Source of the DNA: CAG-273 sp964618105
GTDB lineage: Bacteria; Bacillota; Clostridia; TANB77; CAG-508
Length of the DNA: 52,333 nucleotides
Assembly: GCA_964618105.1 (NCBI GenBank)
Contig: CAZUAJ010000005.1
Span: 1 to 52,333, forward strand
Reading direction: 5' to 3'
In this document: positions 42,131 to 51,989 of the stretch, piece by piece
Layout of the letters: every line of letters starts with the position of its first letter
Position numbering within the stretch: position 1 is the first letter of the stretch
Notes under the pieces: model-generated
The model's input: the letters and a program-made list of their open reading frames with translations, nothing else
The model's database searches: none
What the model was told of the DNA's origin: nothing
Made by a program: the position numbers and the translations under genes

Positions 42131-45100
42131 ATGAAAAAACTAAAGAAAATATCATTATGTTTAATAATTGTATTATTGATAATTGGCTCAAATATGGTAT
42201 GTGCATCTACTGTTATAAATGGATTAAAATATATAGAATATACAGAAGAGTATAAAAAATATTTATTGTTAACAGACGAGGAAAAAGACAACATAATAGC
42301 TCCAAGAATGTTTGAAGTAAAAAATTCAGACGACAAAACGGGTAATTTAATTAAATATTTAAGAAATGCAACACTTGGGATAGAAAGCAGTTTTTCATTA
42401 GAACAATATATTCCAGAAAATATTATTGTAAAAAATCAAATGAATACAAAAACATGCTGGGCATTTCCACCATTATCAAGTTTAGGAACTAATTTAGCAT
42501 TAAGAAATTACTATAACAATTTACCAACAAAAGTATATGATTTTTCAGCAAGACACATGGAATATGCAACAAGTAGAACCTTTGCAAATAGTGTAATAAA
42601 TCCAAATACAACAAAAAGAGAAGTAGGAAATGGAGGCAACCAACTTACAGCAATTCCATATTTGACAAATGGAACAGGAGCGATTGCAGAAAGTCAAATG
42701 CAGTTTGAAAACAATGAAAATAAAATAGATATAAGTCAAATACAAAATAAAACAGTTATAACACAAGTTTATGATACAATAGAGTTTGAAAATGAAAACT
42801 TATCTTCAAACATAAATGCTTTTAAAAACCATATAAAGAATTACGGTGCTGTTTCAGTAGCAATGCATATAGACGAAAATTGCTATAATGATAGTACGGG
42901 AGCAATTTATTGTAATAATTCCGAAACACATAAAAGCAATCACGCAATTTCATTAATTGGTTGGGATGATGACTATAGTAGAACAAATTTCAATTCTAGT
43001 TCTATGCCAACTAATAACGGGGCATGGATTGCAATAAATTCTTATGGTACTGAATTTGGAAATAAAGGTTTAACATACATATCTTATGAAGATGTTAATA
43101 TATATACTCAAGCTTATGGAATACTAAAATCATCAGATAAAGTTAGCTATGATAACATATATCAATATGATTACACAGGATTTAATTCTTCCTTAGGAAT
43201 GACAGGTAATATAATATATATGGCAAACGTATTTAATAAAAAAACAACAGGAGATGAATATATAACACAAGTAAGTTTATATACAACGGAAAGCTGTGTA
43301 TGTAATGTATATATTAATCCAAATGGAACAAGTAAAGAAAAAAATGATTTACAACTAGTAACTTTAAAAAATGGAAATAGTAAAACTATTACTAATGTTG
43401 GCTTCCATACACTTGAATTTTTAAATCCAATAAAAATCAACTCAAATAATTTTGTAATTGTTATAAAAATACAAGGTAATAATTCAGAAACTGTAACCTG
43501 TGCTATAGAAGCAAAAATTCCAGGCACAGAATATGAAGATATAGAAATAGAAAGTGGAAAATGCTTTGTTTCTAATCCAACTGATTTTGAAGATAATACA
43601 TGGCTTGATATTTCAACACTTTCAGAAAAAAATTCAAATTCTCCTAATGCTGATTCAACAATAAAAGCATTTAGTGTATCAAGTATAGCAGATCATACAT
43701 TAAAAAATATACTAATAACAATACCACCATCTAAAACAAAATATATTGAAGGGCAAGACTTTGACAAGAATGGAATGGTTGTTAAAGCGTTTTATAATGA
43801 TGGCACATCATATGAAATAACTGATTATAACATAACAGATGGAGAAAACTTAACAGTTGGACAAACCACAGTAACAATTTCTTATGAAAACAAAACAGTT
43901 ACACAAAACATAACAGTAGAAGAAAATTCAGTAACAGGTATATTTATAGCAAATCCACCCAATAAAACAGAATATGTTGAAGGTGAAAAATTTGACAAAA
44001 CTGGAATGATTGTAAAAGCGACATATAAAGACGGAAATACAAAAGAAATAAAAAATTATGTAATAGAAAATGGAACTAATCTAAAATTAGAACAAACATC
44101 AGTTACAATTAATTATGATGAAAAAACAACAACTCAAGGCATAACTGTCACAGAAAATACAATAAGTGATATTACTATAATAACGCCACCAAATAAAACA
44201 GATTACATAGCTGGTGAAAATTTTGATGATACTGGAATGGTGATTGAGATTACATATAAAAATGGAGATACAAAAAAAATAAACGATTATATAATAGAAA
44301 ACGGATCAGACTTAAAGAACGATCAAACATCAGTAACAATTACCTATTCCGGCAAAGAAGTTATACAACCTATTTCAGTAATTAAAAAAATTGTTACTAA
44401 TATTTCTATATTGCAATTGCCGGAAAAATGTGATTATATTCAAAAACGAGAAGAATTAGACCTAACAGGTGGAATAATAAAGGTTGAATATAATAATGGA
44501 ACTTTTGCTGAAATTTCAATGCAAGATGAAGGAATTACTGCTACAGGTTTTAATAATTTTAATGTAGGGAAAGTTACAATAACAATAACTTATGAAACAA
44601 AAAAAACTACCTTTGATGTAAATATTGTGGAAGCGGAAACAGCAAAAAACTCTGATTTTACAAATGCCTTACCTATTATTCCTTTAGCAAAATACTATAT
44701 ATACACAAATGAAAAACAAGAAAATATTATACTGGAAACTGAAGTTAAAGATATTATCAGGTTTTTAGAAAATCAAAGTTTTGAATATTATTACTATTTG
44801 TCAGGAAACCCAAATGAAGAAAACATTGAAAACTGGGTAAAAATACCAGAAGAACAATTACATAAAAATAAAATTGAATTTGATATTAGTACAAAAGATA
44901 TTAGTAACATTATGGAACTAATTGATGCAACAAATATATATTTATATATAAAAGAAATTGCAAAAAAAGGTGGAGACCAAAAAGTATATGTTTCAGATTC
45001 AATGGAAATAACAGAAGAAAAAATAAAAGATGTAGAAATTTATATTAATGATATAAAACAAGAAGGCAACATTGATAAGGAAGATAAGGAAGATAAGGAC

Positions 45101-45232
45101 AATACAATTGCAGAAGGAACAATTCCTCAAGCTGGATTAAAAATAACCATTATAATTGCTATAACCGTTATAGCAATTGTTGGGGCAATATTATACATAA
45201 AATACATAAAATTTAGCAAAGAAATAAAATAA
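42131..45232 (+). CDS. Surface-anchored C1 (papain-like) protease with Ig-like repeats
   Basis: A 1033-residue exported protein. There is a signal peptide (about 1-25), then a papain-type domain (about 90-330) with catalytic Cys109 (NTKTCWAF), His271 (NHAISLIGWDD) and Asn303 (AINSYG). A lectin-like beta domain follows (about 345-515), and then at least three copies of a Big_3-type Ig-like repeat (about 528-605, 606-682, 683-757), each with a KTxYxxGxxFDxxGMxV pattern, plus a fourth divergent copy (to about 840). A C-terminal membrane helix (about 1004-1024) is preceded by IPQAG, sortase-motif-like but not canonical. It is likely held at the cell surface and may digest host or dietary protein. 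Confidence 0.85.
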   Translation: MKKLKKISLCLIIVLLIIGSNMVCASTVINGLKYIEYTEEYKKYLLLTDEEKDNIIAPRMFEVKNSDDKTGNLIKYLRNATLGIESSFSLEQYIPENIIVKNQMNTKTCWAFPPLSSLGTNLALRNYYNNLPTKVYDFSARHMEYATSRTFANSVINPNTTKREVGNGGNQLTAIPYLTNGTGAIAESQMQFENNENKIDISQIQNKTVITQVYDTIEFENENLSSNINAFKNHIKNYGAVSVAMHIDENCYNDSTGAIYCNNSETHKSNHAISLIGWDDDYSRTNFNSSSMPTNNGAWIAINSYGTEFGNKGLTYISYEDVNIYTQAYGILKSSDKVSYDNIYQYDYTGFNSSLGMTGNIIYMANVFNKKTTGDEYITQVSLYTTESCVCNVYINPNGTSKEKNDLQLVTLKNGNSKTITNVGFHTLEFLNPIKINSNNFVIVIKIQGNNSETVTCAIEAKIPGTEYEDIEIESGKCFVSNPTDFEDNTWLDISTLSEKNSNSPNADSTIKAFSVSSIADHTLKNILITIPPSKTKYIEGQDFDKNGMVVKAFYNDGTSYEITDYNITDGENLTVGQTTVTISYENKTVTQNITVEENSVTGIFIANPPNKTEYVEGEKFDKTGMIVKATYKDGNTKEIKNYVIENGTNLKLEQTSVTINYDEKTTTQGITVTENTISDITIITPPNKTDYIAGENFDDTGMVIEITYKNGDTKKINDYIIENGSDLKNDQTSVTITYSGKEVIQPISVIKKIVTNISILQLPEKCDYIQKREELDLTGGIIKVEYNNGTFAEISMQDEGITATGFNNFNVGKVTITITYETKKTTFDVNIVEAETAKNSDFTNALPIIPLAKYYIYTNEKQENIILETEVKDIIRFLENQSFEYYYYLSGNPNEENIENWVKIPEEQLHKNKIEFDISTKDISNIMELIDATNIYLYIKEIAKKGGDQKVYVSDSMEITEEKIKDVEIYINDIKQEGNIDKEDKEDKDNTIAEGTIPQAGLKITIIIAITVIAIVGAILYIKYIKFSKEIK

Positions 45233-45298
45233 GAAAAAACAGTTTTACTAGAAGTACATTTTGCTTTACAAATATACACTTAAAAAAATAACCTTGTA

Positions 45299-45322
45299 AA
45301 AGAGCCATGAATATGGCTCTTT
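45299..45322 (+). terminator. Terminator after the protease gene
   Basis: AAAGAGCCAT pairs with ATGGCTCTTT (10 bp, GAAT loop), followed by TTATTTAATT. Confidence 0.8.
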
Positions 45323-45340
45323 ATTTAATTACAATATACC

Positions 45341-45369
45341 TTGAAAAATCAAATAATTTATGATAGAAT
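45341..45369 (+). promoter_or_regulatory. Promoter of the SNF2 helicase gene
   Basis: TTGAAA (45341-45346), a 17-base spacer and TAGAAT (45364-45369), 34 bases before ATG 45403. Confidence 0.6.
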
Positions 45370-45402
45370 AGTTAATTGATAAAATTTCAAGGAGATTATT
45401 TT

Positions 45403-48366
45403 ATGTTAGAAGAAAAAGAAAATTTTAAGGAAAAGGAAAATCACAGAGTTTTTAGACAATTATTAACTACATTTATTGAGAGTGAAAATGCAAATCAAAA
45501 TAATAATGAAAATACAAGCCAAAACATAAAAATTGTACCAAAGTTTTTCTATGATACATTTAGAAAACAACTAAAAGTAGAATTTAAAATAGGTGAAAAA
45601 CAGTTATACAAGCTAAAAAATTTACCAGAATTTTATGAAAAAATGCTAAACAACGAAATTTATCAATATGGTGCAAAATTAAATTTTGTGCATAATATTA
45701 AATCTTTTGAAGAAGAATCACAAGAAATTTTATCATTTTTATTAAAATATGCAGAAATAATAAAATACAGTAATGAAATGAATTATACATATTATAGAAA
45801 CAAATTTATTTCAGACAATATTTTATTATCAAATACAGGGTTAGATGATATTTTCAAAATTTTAAAAAATAGAAATGTTACATTTCAAATTGACTCAATG
45901 GAAAAAAATATATACTTTACAGAGGAAGAACCTAATATATTTTTTAATATTACAGAACTAGATGAAAACAAATTTAAGATAAGATGTAATATTGATATTT
46001 TTGAATATGATATTCTTCAAGGAAAAGAATATATATATATGCTATTTAACAATACTTTATATAGATGTGAAAAAAGTTTTCAACAAACTATAATAAAAAT
46101 ATTAGAAGTATTAAGAAAAAATTACACAAATGAAATAATTATGGATAAAAAAGAAATGGCAAATTTCTTTGCAATAATTGCACCAAAAGCAGAAAAAAAA
46201 ATAATAATAGATGAACTACCACAATATATAAAAGATAAATATATTCCACAAAAACTAGGTGTAAAAATATATTTAGATTATGATATAAATAACAATATTA
46301 TAGCAAATATAAAGTTTTGCTATGGAAAAAATGAATTTAATCCACTAATAGACCAAAACATTAATTTTGCGCGAAATATAATAAAAGAAAACGAAACACT
46401 AACTCAATTCATTAATACAGGTTTTATGCTAGACAAAAATAATGCAAGATTAATTTTAATAAATGAAGAGAAAATTTATCAATTTTTGTCTGAAGATATT
46501 GAAGAATATATGAAAAAATATGAAGTTTTAGCAACCGAAACATTTAAGAAAAAAGAAGTGCGTTCACCACAAATGAAATCAATTGGAGTTAGAATTGAAA
46601 ACAATTTACTCCAAATTGACTTATCAAAAATAGGAATTGATTTATCTGATTTATCAGAAATAATGGAAAAATATAAATTGAAAAAGACGTTTCATAGACT
46701 AAAAGATGGAAGCTATATAAAATTGAAACAAAACGAAACACTAAATTTTTTAGATGATTTGAATCTTGACATAGAAAATGGATTTACTAATTTAAATAAT
46801 GGAATAATTACACTTCAAAACTATAGAAGTCTTTATTTAGAAAAATGCTTAAAAAACTTAAATAATGTTGAAATAAATAAAGATGACTCATATAAAAATA
46901 TGATTAATAACATTCAAACAAGTCAAAAGTCTGTAGAAATGCAATTACCAGAAAACTTAAATGCTAATTTAAGAACATACCAAAAAATAGGGTATCAATG
47001 GTTAAAAACACTGGATAAATATGAATTTGGTGGAATATTAGCAGATGACATGGGACTTGGAAAAACCATTCAAATTTTAGCATTAATATTAGACTATGCT
47101 AATAAAGAAGGAAAATTGCCTTCATTAGTGGTATGTCCAAGTTCGCTTACATTAAATTGGTTGGGAGAAACAAATAAATTTGCGCCAAGTTTAAAAGTAT
47201 GCGTAATTAGTGGAAATGCAATAGAAAGAGCAAGAAAAATAGCAGAAATACCACAATATGATTTGGTAATTACTTCTTATGATTTACTAAAAAGAGATAT
47301 TGATATATATGAAGAAAAAGCATTTACATTTAGATATATGATAGCAGATGAAGCACAATATGTAAAAAACAACAATACGCAAAATGCAAAAGCAATAAAG
47401 AAAATATTAACTCAAACGAAATTTGCACTAACTGGAACACCAATTGAAAATTCACTTTCAGAGTTATGGTCTATTTTTGACTTTATTATGCCAGGTTATT
47501 TATTTAGGTATAAAAAATTTAAAGAAATGTTTGAAACACCAATAGTTAAAGAAGAAAATAGGGAATGTTTAGAAAAACTTAAAAAAATGATAGAACCTTT
47601 TGTATTAAGAAGAATAAAAAAAGAAGTGCTAACAGAACTTCCAGACAAAACAATAAGTGTGTTATATAATGAAATGCAAGAAGAACAACAAAAAATTTAT
47701 TTAGCATATTTAGCAAAAGCAAGAAAAGAAATAAATGATGAAATTAAAGCAAATGGAATTGAAAATAGTCAAATTAAAATACTAGCATTATTAATGAGAT
47801 TAAGGCAAATATGTTGCCATCCGAAATTATTTTTACAAGACTATAATGGAGAAAGCAGTAAGCTTACACAATGTATAGAACTTGTAAAAAATACGGTTGA
47901 AAGTGGACACAAAATATTGCTGTTTTCTGGTTATACTACTATGTTTGAAATGATAGAAAATGAACTTAAAAATAATAAAATTTCATATTTAAAATTGACA
48001 GGTCAAACTAAAGTATCTGACAGAATAGAATTGGTAGACAAATTCAATGAAGATGAAAATATAAAAGTATTTTTAATATCATTAAAAGCAGGTGGAACAG
48101 GTTTAAACTTAACAGGAGCAGATGTTGTAATACATTATGATCCATGGTGGAACTTATCTGCTGAAAATCAAGCAACAGACAGAACATATAGAATAGGACA
48201 AAAAAACAATGTACAAGTATACAAACTAATCACTAAAAATTCAATAGAAGAAAAAATCTATGAATTACAACAAAAAAAGGCAAAGCTTGCAGATAATATG
48301 CTGTCAACACAAAATACATTTATAAATCAACTTTCAAAAGAAGATATTATGAAATTGTTTGGGTAA
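45403..48366 (+). CDS. SNF2-family DEAD/DEAH helicase (HepA-like)
   Basis: An ATP-driven DNA translocase of 987 residues. The first 520 residues are a divergent module like the SNF2-associated domain of bacterial HepA-like proteins. The ATPase starts about 530: ILADDMGLGKTIQ (Walker A), VITSYDLL, DEAQYVKN (DEAQ box), FALTGTPIEN, and the C-terminal lobe LISLKAGGTGLNLTGAD and DRTYRIGQ. The N-terminal Cys-rich SWIM zinc motif common in this group is not obvious. CAAGGAG sets ATG 45403. The biological role is unknown; no methylase or nuclease partner is adjacent, so it does not look like a defence island here. Confidence 0.9.
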   Translation: MLEEKENFKEKENHRVFRQLLTTFIESENANQNNNENTSQNIKIVPKFFYDTFRKQLKVEFKIGEKQLYKLKNLPEFYEKMLNNEIYQYGAKLNFVHNIKSFEEESQEILSFLLKYAEIIKYSNEMNYTYYRNKFISDNILLSNTGLDDIFKILKNRNVTFQIDSMEKNIYFTEEEPNIFFNITELDENKFKIRCNIDIFEYDILQGKEYIYMLFNNTLYRCEKSFQQTIIKILEVLRKNYTNEIIMDKKEMANFFAIIAPKAEKKIIIDELPQYIKDKYIPQKLGVKIYLDYDINNNIIANIKFCYGKNEFNPLIDQNINFARNIIKENETLTQFINTGFMLDKNNARLILINEEKIYQFLSEDIEEYMKKYEVLATETFKKKEVRSPQMKSIGVRIENNLLQIDLSKIGIDLSDLSEIMEKYKLKKTFHRLKDGSYIKLKQNETLNFLDDLNLDIENGFTNLNNGIITLQNYRSLYLEKCLKNLNNVEINKDDSYKNMINNIQTSQKSVEMQLPENLNANLRTYQKIGYQWLKTLDKYEFGGILADDMGLGKTIQILALILDYANKEGKLPSLVVCPSSLTLNWLGETNKFAPSLKVCVISGNAIERARKIAEIPQYDLVITSYDLLKRDIDIYEEKAFTFRYMIADEAQYVKNNNTQNAKAIKKILTQTKFALTGTPIENSLSELWSIFDFIMPGYLFRYKKFKEMFETPIVKEENRECLEKLKKMIEPFVLRRIKKEVLTELPDKTISVLYNEMQEEQQKIYLAYLAKARKEINDEIKANGIENSQIKILALLMRLRQICCHPKLFLQDYNGESSKLTQCIELVKNTVESGHKILLFSGYTTMFEMIENELKNNKISYLKLTGQTKVSDRIELVDKFNEDENIKVFLISLKAGGTGLNLTGADVVIHYDPWWNLSAENQATDRTYRIGQKNNVQVYKLITKNSIEEKIYELQQKKAKLADNMLSTQNTFINQLSKEDIMKLFG

Positions 48367-48379
48367 ATGAGGTAAAAAA

Positions 48380-49804
48380 ATGAATGATTATATAACTGTA
48401 ATTGGTGGTGGGCTAGCAGGTTCAGAAGCGGCCTACCAAATAGCTAAAAATGGAATAAAAGTAAAACTATATGAAATGAAACCACAAAAATATTCACCAG
48501 CACATAGTAATAAAGACCTAGCTGAAGTAGTGTGTAGCAATTCATTCAAATCAAATTTGCACACAAATGCTTGTGGATTATTAAAAGAAGAGCTAAGAAT
48601 ATTAAATTCCCTTTTAATAAAAATAGCAGATAAAACAGCTGTGCCGGCTGGACAAGCACTAGCAGTAGACAGAGAAGTTTTTGCTAGAAGAGTAACACAA
48701 GAGCTAGAAAAAATGGAAAATATAGAAATAATTAGAAAAGAAGTAGGGAAAATTGAAAACACAGCTAAAGAAACTAAAAGCGAGTTACAAGAAATTGCAG
48801 AAAATGGAATTGTAATTATAGCAACAGGACCTTTAACATCTGATAAATTATCAAATGAAATTTTAAACATAACAGGGCAAGATAAGCTATTTTTTTATGA
48901 TGCTGCTGCTCCAATTATTGAAAAAAATTCAATAAATATGAATATTGCCTTTTGGGGAGAAAGATATGAGCAGGAGAGAGAAAAAAATGAAACAATAGAA
49001 CAATGGCAAGAAAGGATTGAGTTACAAAAAGGGGCAAGTTACTTAAACCTTCCAATGAACAAAGAAGAATATGAAACATTTTGGAATGAATTGGTAAATG
49101 CTGAAATTGCAACTCTACACGAATTTGAAAAAAGAGAAATATTTGAAGGATGTATGCCAATAGAAGTAATGGCAAAAAGAGGCTTAGACACATTACGCTT
49201 TGGACCACTAAAACCAGTAGGGTTTACAGATAAAAGAACAGGTTATAGACCTTATGCTTTAGTTCAATTAAGACAAGATAATTCAGAAGGAAATTTATTT
49301 AATATGGTTGGTTTTCAAACAAATTTAAAATTTGGTGAGCAACAAAAGGTATTTAGTATGATACCTGGATTAGAAAATGCAAATTTTGTAAAATATGGAG
49401 TAATGCACAGAAATACGTATATAAATTCTACTGAATTATTAAATTCAGCATATCAATTAAAAAACAATAAAAATATATATTTTGCCGGACAAATTACAGG
49501 TGTAGAAGGGTATGTAGAATCTATTTCATCAGGCTTGGTTGCAGCACTAAATGCAATTAATCAGTATAATAAATGTTATATTGAAAAAGAATATGCAAAT
49601 AAAGAAACAATAGTATTTCCAGAAACTACAATGATAGGAGCTTTGAGCAAATATATATCAACGGAAAATAAGAATTTTCAACCAATGAATGCAAACTTTG
49701 GAATTTTACCAGAATTAACAGAAAGAATAAAAGATAAAAAAGTAAAATATGCAAAACTTGCTGATAGAGCATTAGAAGACTTAAAAGAATATTTATGTAT
49801 TTAA
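48380..49804 (+). CDS. trmFO: Methylenetetrahydrofolate-tRNA uracil-54 methyltransferase TrmFO
   Basis: Folate- and FAD-dependent enzyme making 5-methyluridine at position 54 of the tRNA T-loop. The 474 residues are slightly longer than the usual 435-460. The FAD loop is VIGGGLAGSEAAYQIA, followed by YEMKPQKYSPAH, CSNSFKSN, MPIEVMAKRG, LRFGPLKPVG and GQITGVEGYVES. The gene is 13 bases after the helicase, so it may be cotranscribed. A bidirectional terminator follows. Confidence 0.96.
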   Translation: MNDYITVIGGGLAGSEAAYQIAKNGIKVKLYEMKPQKYSPAHSNKDLAEVVCSNSFKSNLHTNACGLLKEELRILNSLLIKIADKTAVPAGQALAVDREVFARRVTQELEKMENIEIIRKEVGKIENTAKETKSELQEIAENGIVIIATGPLTSDKLSNEILNITGQDKLFFYDAAAPIIEKNSINMNIAFWGERYEQEREKNETIEQWQERIELQKGASYLNLPMNKEEYETFWNELVNAEIATLHEFEKREIFEGCMPIEVMAKRGLDTLRFGPLKPVGFTDKRTGYRPYALVQLRQDNSEGNLFNMVGFQTNLKFGEQQKVFSMIPGLENANFVKYGVMHRNTYINSTELLNSAYQLKNNKNIYFAGQITGVEGYVESISSGLVAALNAINQYNKCYIEKEYANKETIVFPETTMIGALSKYISTENKNFQPMNANFGILPELTERIKDKKVKYAKLADRALEDLKEYLCI

Positions 49805-49809
49805 AAAAT

Positions 49810-49833
49810 AAAAACCCAATAACTTGGGTTTTT
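49810..49833. terminator. Bidirectional terminator between convergent genes
   Basis: AAAAACCCAA pairs with TTGGGTTTTT (TAAC loop), with T-runs usable on both strands. It ends trmFO and the minus-strand coiled-coil gene. Confidence 0.85.
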
Positions 49834-49842
49834 ATTTTTTTA

Positions 49843-51072
49843 CTATTCTCTTTCGTCATCATCAATTTCAGTTTCATTAATTTGAGTTTTTGCTTTATTT
49901 TGTTCTTTAGCTTGACGTAGTAAGTTTTCTTCGAATTGCTTTTCGTAATCTTTAACAACTTCATATTTCATAGAATTTCTAAAAGAAGAATCATTTAAAG
50001 AAACTTTAGAAGCAGAAGAACTATTTTGTGTTTCAACAGTTCGCGAATTTTCAGAACTTTCTATGTTTGTTTTTCTTTGATTTGCCCATATTTTAAAACG
50101 TTTTATAAATTGATACCATTTTGGTTGTTCTGCTGGTAAATTATTTTCAGCAGGTGAAATATGTTGTGCTGTTTGAGTTTTAACACGTTTAACTGGTTGT
50201 GCTACTGGAACAAACTCAGAATCTTTAATTGGAAAATCTTTACCACTTAAATTTTTACCAGCTAATCTTGAATCTAAAGGAGATAAATAACCAATATTGT
50301 ATAAAGCAGTTTCGTAATTTGCATTTTGTTTATTAAGTCCTTTAATTGTTCTATTATTAGCTTTTATATTTTTCTCAAGGTCTTCAAAAGAAGTAATTTT
50401 ATCTATAACTTCTCTTGTAATAGCACCTTTAAAATACTTAGCCAATTCACTTCTTCTTTGCTCTATAGAACTATTAGCAGAAGCTAAATCAACTTGTGCT
50501 TGAGCTATTTCAGCTTGACTTTTAGAAGGGTCAGCTATAATAGCATTTAAAGATTTTACACTATTTAATTGTTTTTCAAGATCTTTTAACATATACATAA
50601 CATTTGGATCTTTTTTAGCTGCTTCTGTAATTTTACTTAAAGTTTCATTTTCTTTTAATTTTTCTTCTTTTTCTTTCTGATTTCTAAGTAAAGCTCTAGA
50701 AAATTTAGTACCAACTACTTGATCTAAATGAGCTTTCAACTCAGGATTATTAGAAATTTCTTCAAAATGTTGATTAATAGTATCTTGATTTTTAGCCACC
50801 ACTTCTTTTAAATTATTTAACGATTTTCTTGCTTTAAAAAATTTTTCTTTAACTTTTTCTATGTCAGCTTTACATTGTTTTTCAGTAACAGTATCTTTAT
50901 CTTCAATTGAACGTTCTAATTTAATTTTTAAATCTTCATAGTTCCTATATAATTGTTTTACTTCTAAAGCCAACTTGTCAACAGCAACATTTAATTTGCT
51001 AGTTTTGTCTGTAACAATTTTTGCCTTACCATAACTTTTATCCATTTTTTCTAAATCCATAAAATTTTCCAT
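49843..51072 (-). CDS. Coiled-coil protein of unknown function, 409 aa
   Basis: I do not recognise this family. It is soluble and highly charged with no signal peptide or membrane segment. Long heptad-like helices span residues about 15-240 (for example LKIKLERSIEDKDTVTEKQ and LASANSSIEQRRSELAKYF). A Pro/Gln/Ala linker follows (about 285-315), then a basic patch WYQFIKRFKIWANQRK (about 317-333), and a charged tail ending ETEIDDDERE. It may be a scaffold or cytoskeletal-like protein. ATG 51072 lies in the 3' arm of a hairpin, and a second ATG at 51060 is possible. It follows the 47-residue gene by 28 bases. Confidence 0.7.
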   Translation of the reverse strand: MENFMDLEKMDKSYGKAKIVTDKTSKLNVAVDKLALEVKQLYRNYEDLKIKLERSIEDKDTVTEKQCKADIEKVKEKFFKARKSLNNLKEVVAKNQDTINQHFEEISNNPELKAHLDQVVGTKFSRALLRNQKEKEEKLKENETLSKITEAAKKDPNVMYMLKDLEKQLNSVKSLNAIIADPSKSQAEIAQAQVDLASANSSIEQRRSELAKYFKGAITREVIDKITSFEDLEKNIKANNRTIKGLNKQNANYETALYNIGYLSPLDSRLAGKNLSGKDFPIKDSEFVPVAQPVKRVKTQTAQHISPAENNLPAEQPKWYQFIKRFKIWANQRKTNIESSENSRTVETQNSSSASKVSLNDSSFRNSMKYEVVKDYEKQFEENLLRQAKEQNKAKTQINETEIDDDERE

Positions 51073-51100
51073 AATATAAATATTATGGAGACACCCCCTT

Positions 51101-51244
51101 TTATTCTAATACTTCATCACATTCTGCAATTAATTCATCTATTTTTCGTAAAATATCATCAAGCTCAATTTTTAAATCCACCAATTCTTCAATTGATAAT
51201 TCTGTTAAATCTTCTTTGTTTATTGATAAAATTTCTTCATCCAT
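51101..51244 (-). CDS. Small acidic helical protein, 47 aa
   Basis: MDEEILSINKEDLTELSIEE and 27 more residues, ending LIAECDEVLE. It is strongly acidic and probably a helical hairpin. The family is unknown. It is first in a two-gene transcript with the coiled-coil gene. The ribosome-binding site AAAGGAGG (51287-51295) is about 45 bases away but is brought within roughly 10 bases by a hairpin in between. Confidence 0.65.
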   Translation of the reverse strand: MDEEILSINKEDLTELSIEELVDLKIELDDILRKIDELIAECDEVLE

Positions 51245-51253
51245 AGTACTTTT

Positions 51254-51295
51254 AATCTAAAATTAAAATAAATTTTAATTTAGATTGCCTCCTTT
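51254..51295 (-). promoter_or_regulatory. Ribosome-binding site looped next to start by a hairpin
   Basis: On the minus strand AAAGGAGG is followed by a 15-bp stem with one bulge (51254-51269 with 51272-51286) and then about 9 bases to ATG 51244. Folding the stem restores the normal spacing. Confidence 0.55.
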
Positions 51296-51323
51296 CGTGG
51301 AAATTGTTTACATTCATATTAAT

Positions 51324-51352
51324 ATTTTACAATAAATTACAATAAAAGTCAA
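51324..51352 (-). promoter_or_regulatory. Promoter of the minus-strand pair
   Basis: On the minus strand TTGACT (51347-51352), a 17-base spacer and TAAAAT (51324-51329). Confidence 0.7.
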
Positions 51353-51394
51353 CACAATTTGAAAAAATACTTAACTTAAAATAAAGAAAAAATA

Positions 51395-51423
51395 TTGACT
51401 TTTACTATTAAAAATGATAAAAT
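51395..51423 (+). promoter_or_regulatory. Promoter of the rpsL (str) operon
   Basis: TTGACT (51395-51400), a 17-base spacer and TAAAAT (51418-51423). It leaves a leader of about 145 bases before rpsL. Confidence 0.7.
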
Positions 51424-51575
51424 AAAAAACGCTAGTGTAAAATAAGCGAATATGTATTTCCCTAGCAAATTATTTGTCATAAAAAAGTAATAAATTTACA
51501 ATCTAAAACTTAAAAATTGTAAATAATTACTTAAAATGAAAAATAAAAATAGAATGGAAAAGAGGTGAAATTTAA

Positions 51576-51989
51576 GTGCCAACAATTAATCAATTAGTAA
51601 GAAAAGGTAGAAAAAGTTCTACAACAAAATCAACAGCACCTGCATTACAACATGGTTACAATTCAATGAATAAAAGAATGACTAACAAAAGATCACCACA
51701 AAAAAGAGGTGTATGTACTGTTGTAAAAACTGTAACACCTAAAAAACCAAACTCTGCTTTAAGAAAAGTTGCCAGAGTTAGACTATCTAATGGATATGAA
51801 GTAACTTCATATATTCCAGGTATTGGTCACAACTTACAAGAACACAGTGTTGTTTTAATTAGAGGTGGAAGAGTAAAAGACCTTCCAGGTGTTAGATACC
51901 ACATTATTAGAGGAACATTAGACACAGCAGGTGTTAAAGACAGAATGCAAGCGCGTTCTAAGTATGGAGCTAAGCGCCCTAAAAAATAA
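51576..51989 (+). CDS. rpsL: 30S ribosomal protein S12
   Basis: Decoding-site protein of the small subunit. The 137 residues begin PTINQLVRKGRK and contain SPQKRGVCTVV, TPKKPNSALRK and RGGRVKDLPGVRYH. The lysines equivalent to E. coli K42 (in TPKKPNS) and K87 (in RVKDLPG) are both present, so no classical streptomycin-resistance change is visible. The start is GTG 51576 behind AAGAGGTG. It is the first gene of the str operon. Confidence 0.98.
   Translation: MPTINQLVRKGRKSSTTKSTAPALQHGYNSMNKRMTNKRSPQKRGVCTVVKTVTPKKPNSALRKVARVRLSNGYEVTSYIPGIGHNLQEHSVVLIRGGRVKDLPGVRYHIIRGTLDTAGVKDRMQARSKYGAKRPKK

Noticed and set aside
45403..48366. Defence-island helicase
   Set aside because: No methyltransferase, nuclease or other defence genes sit nearby; neighbours are a protease and TrmFO.
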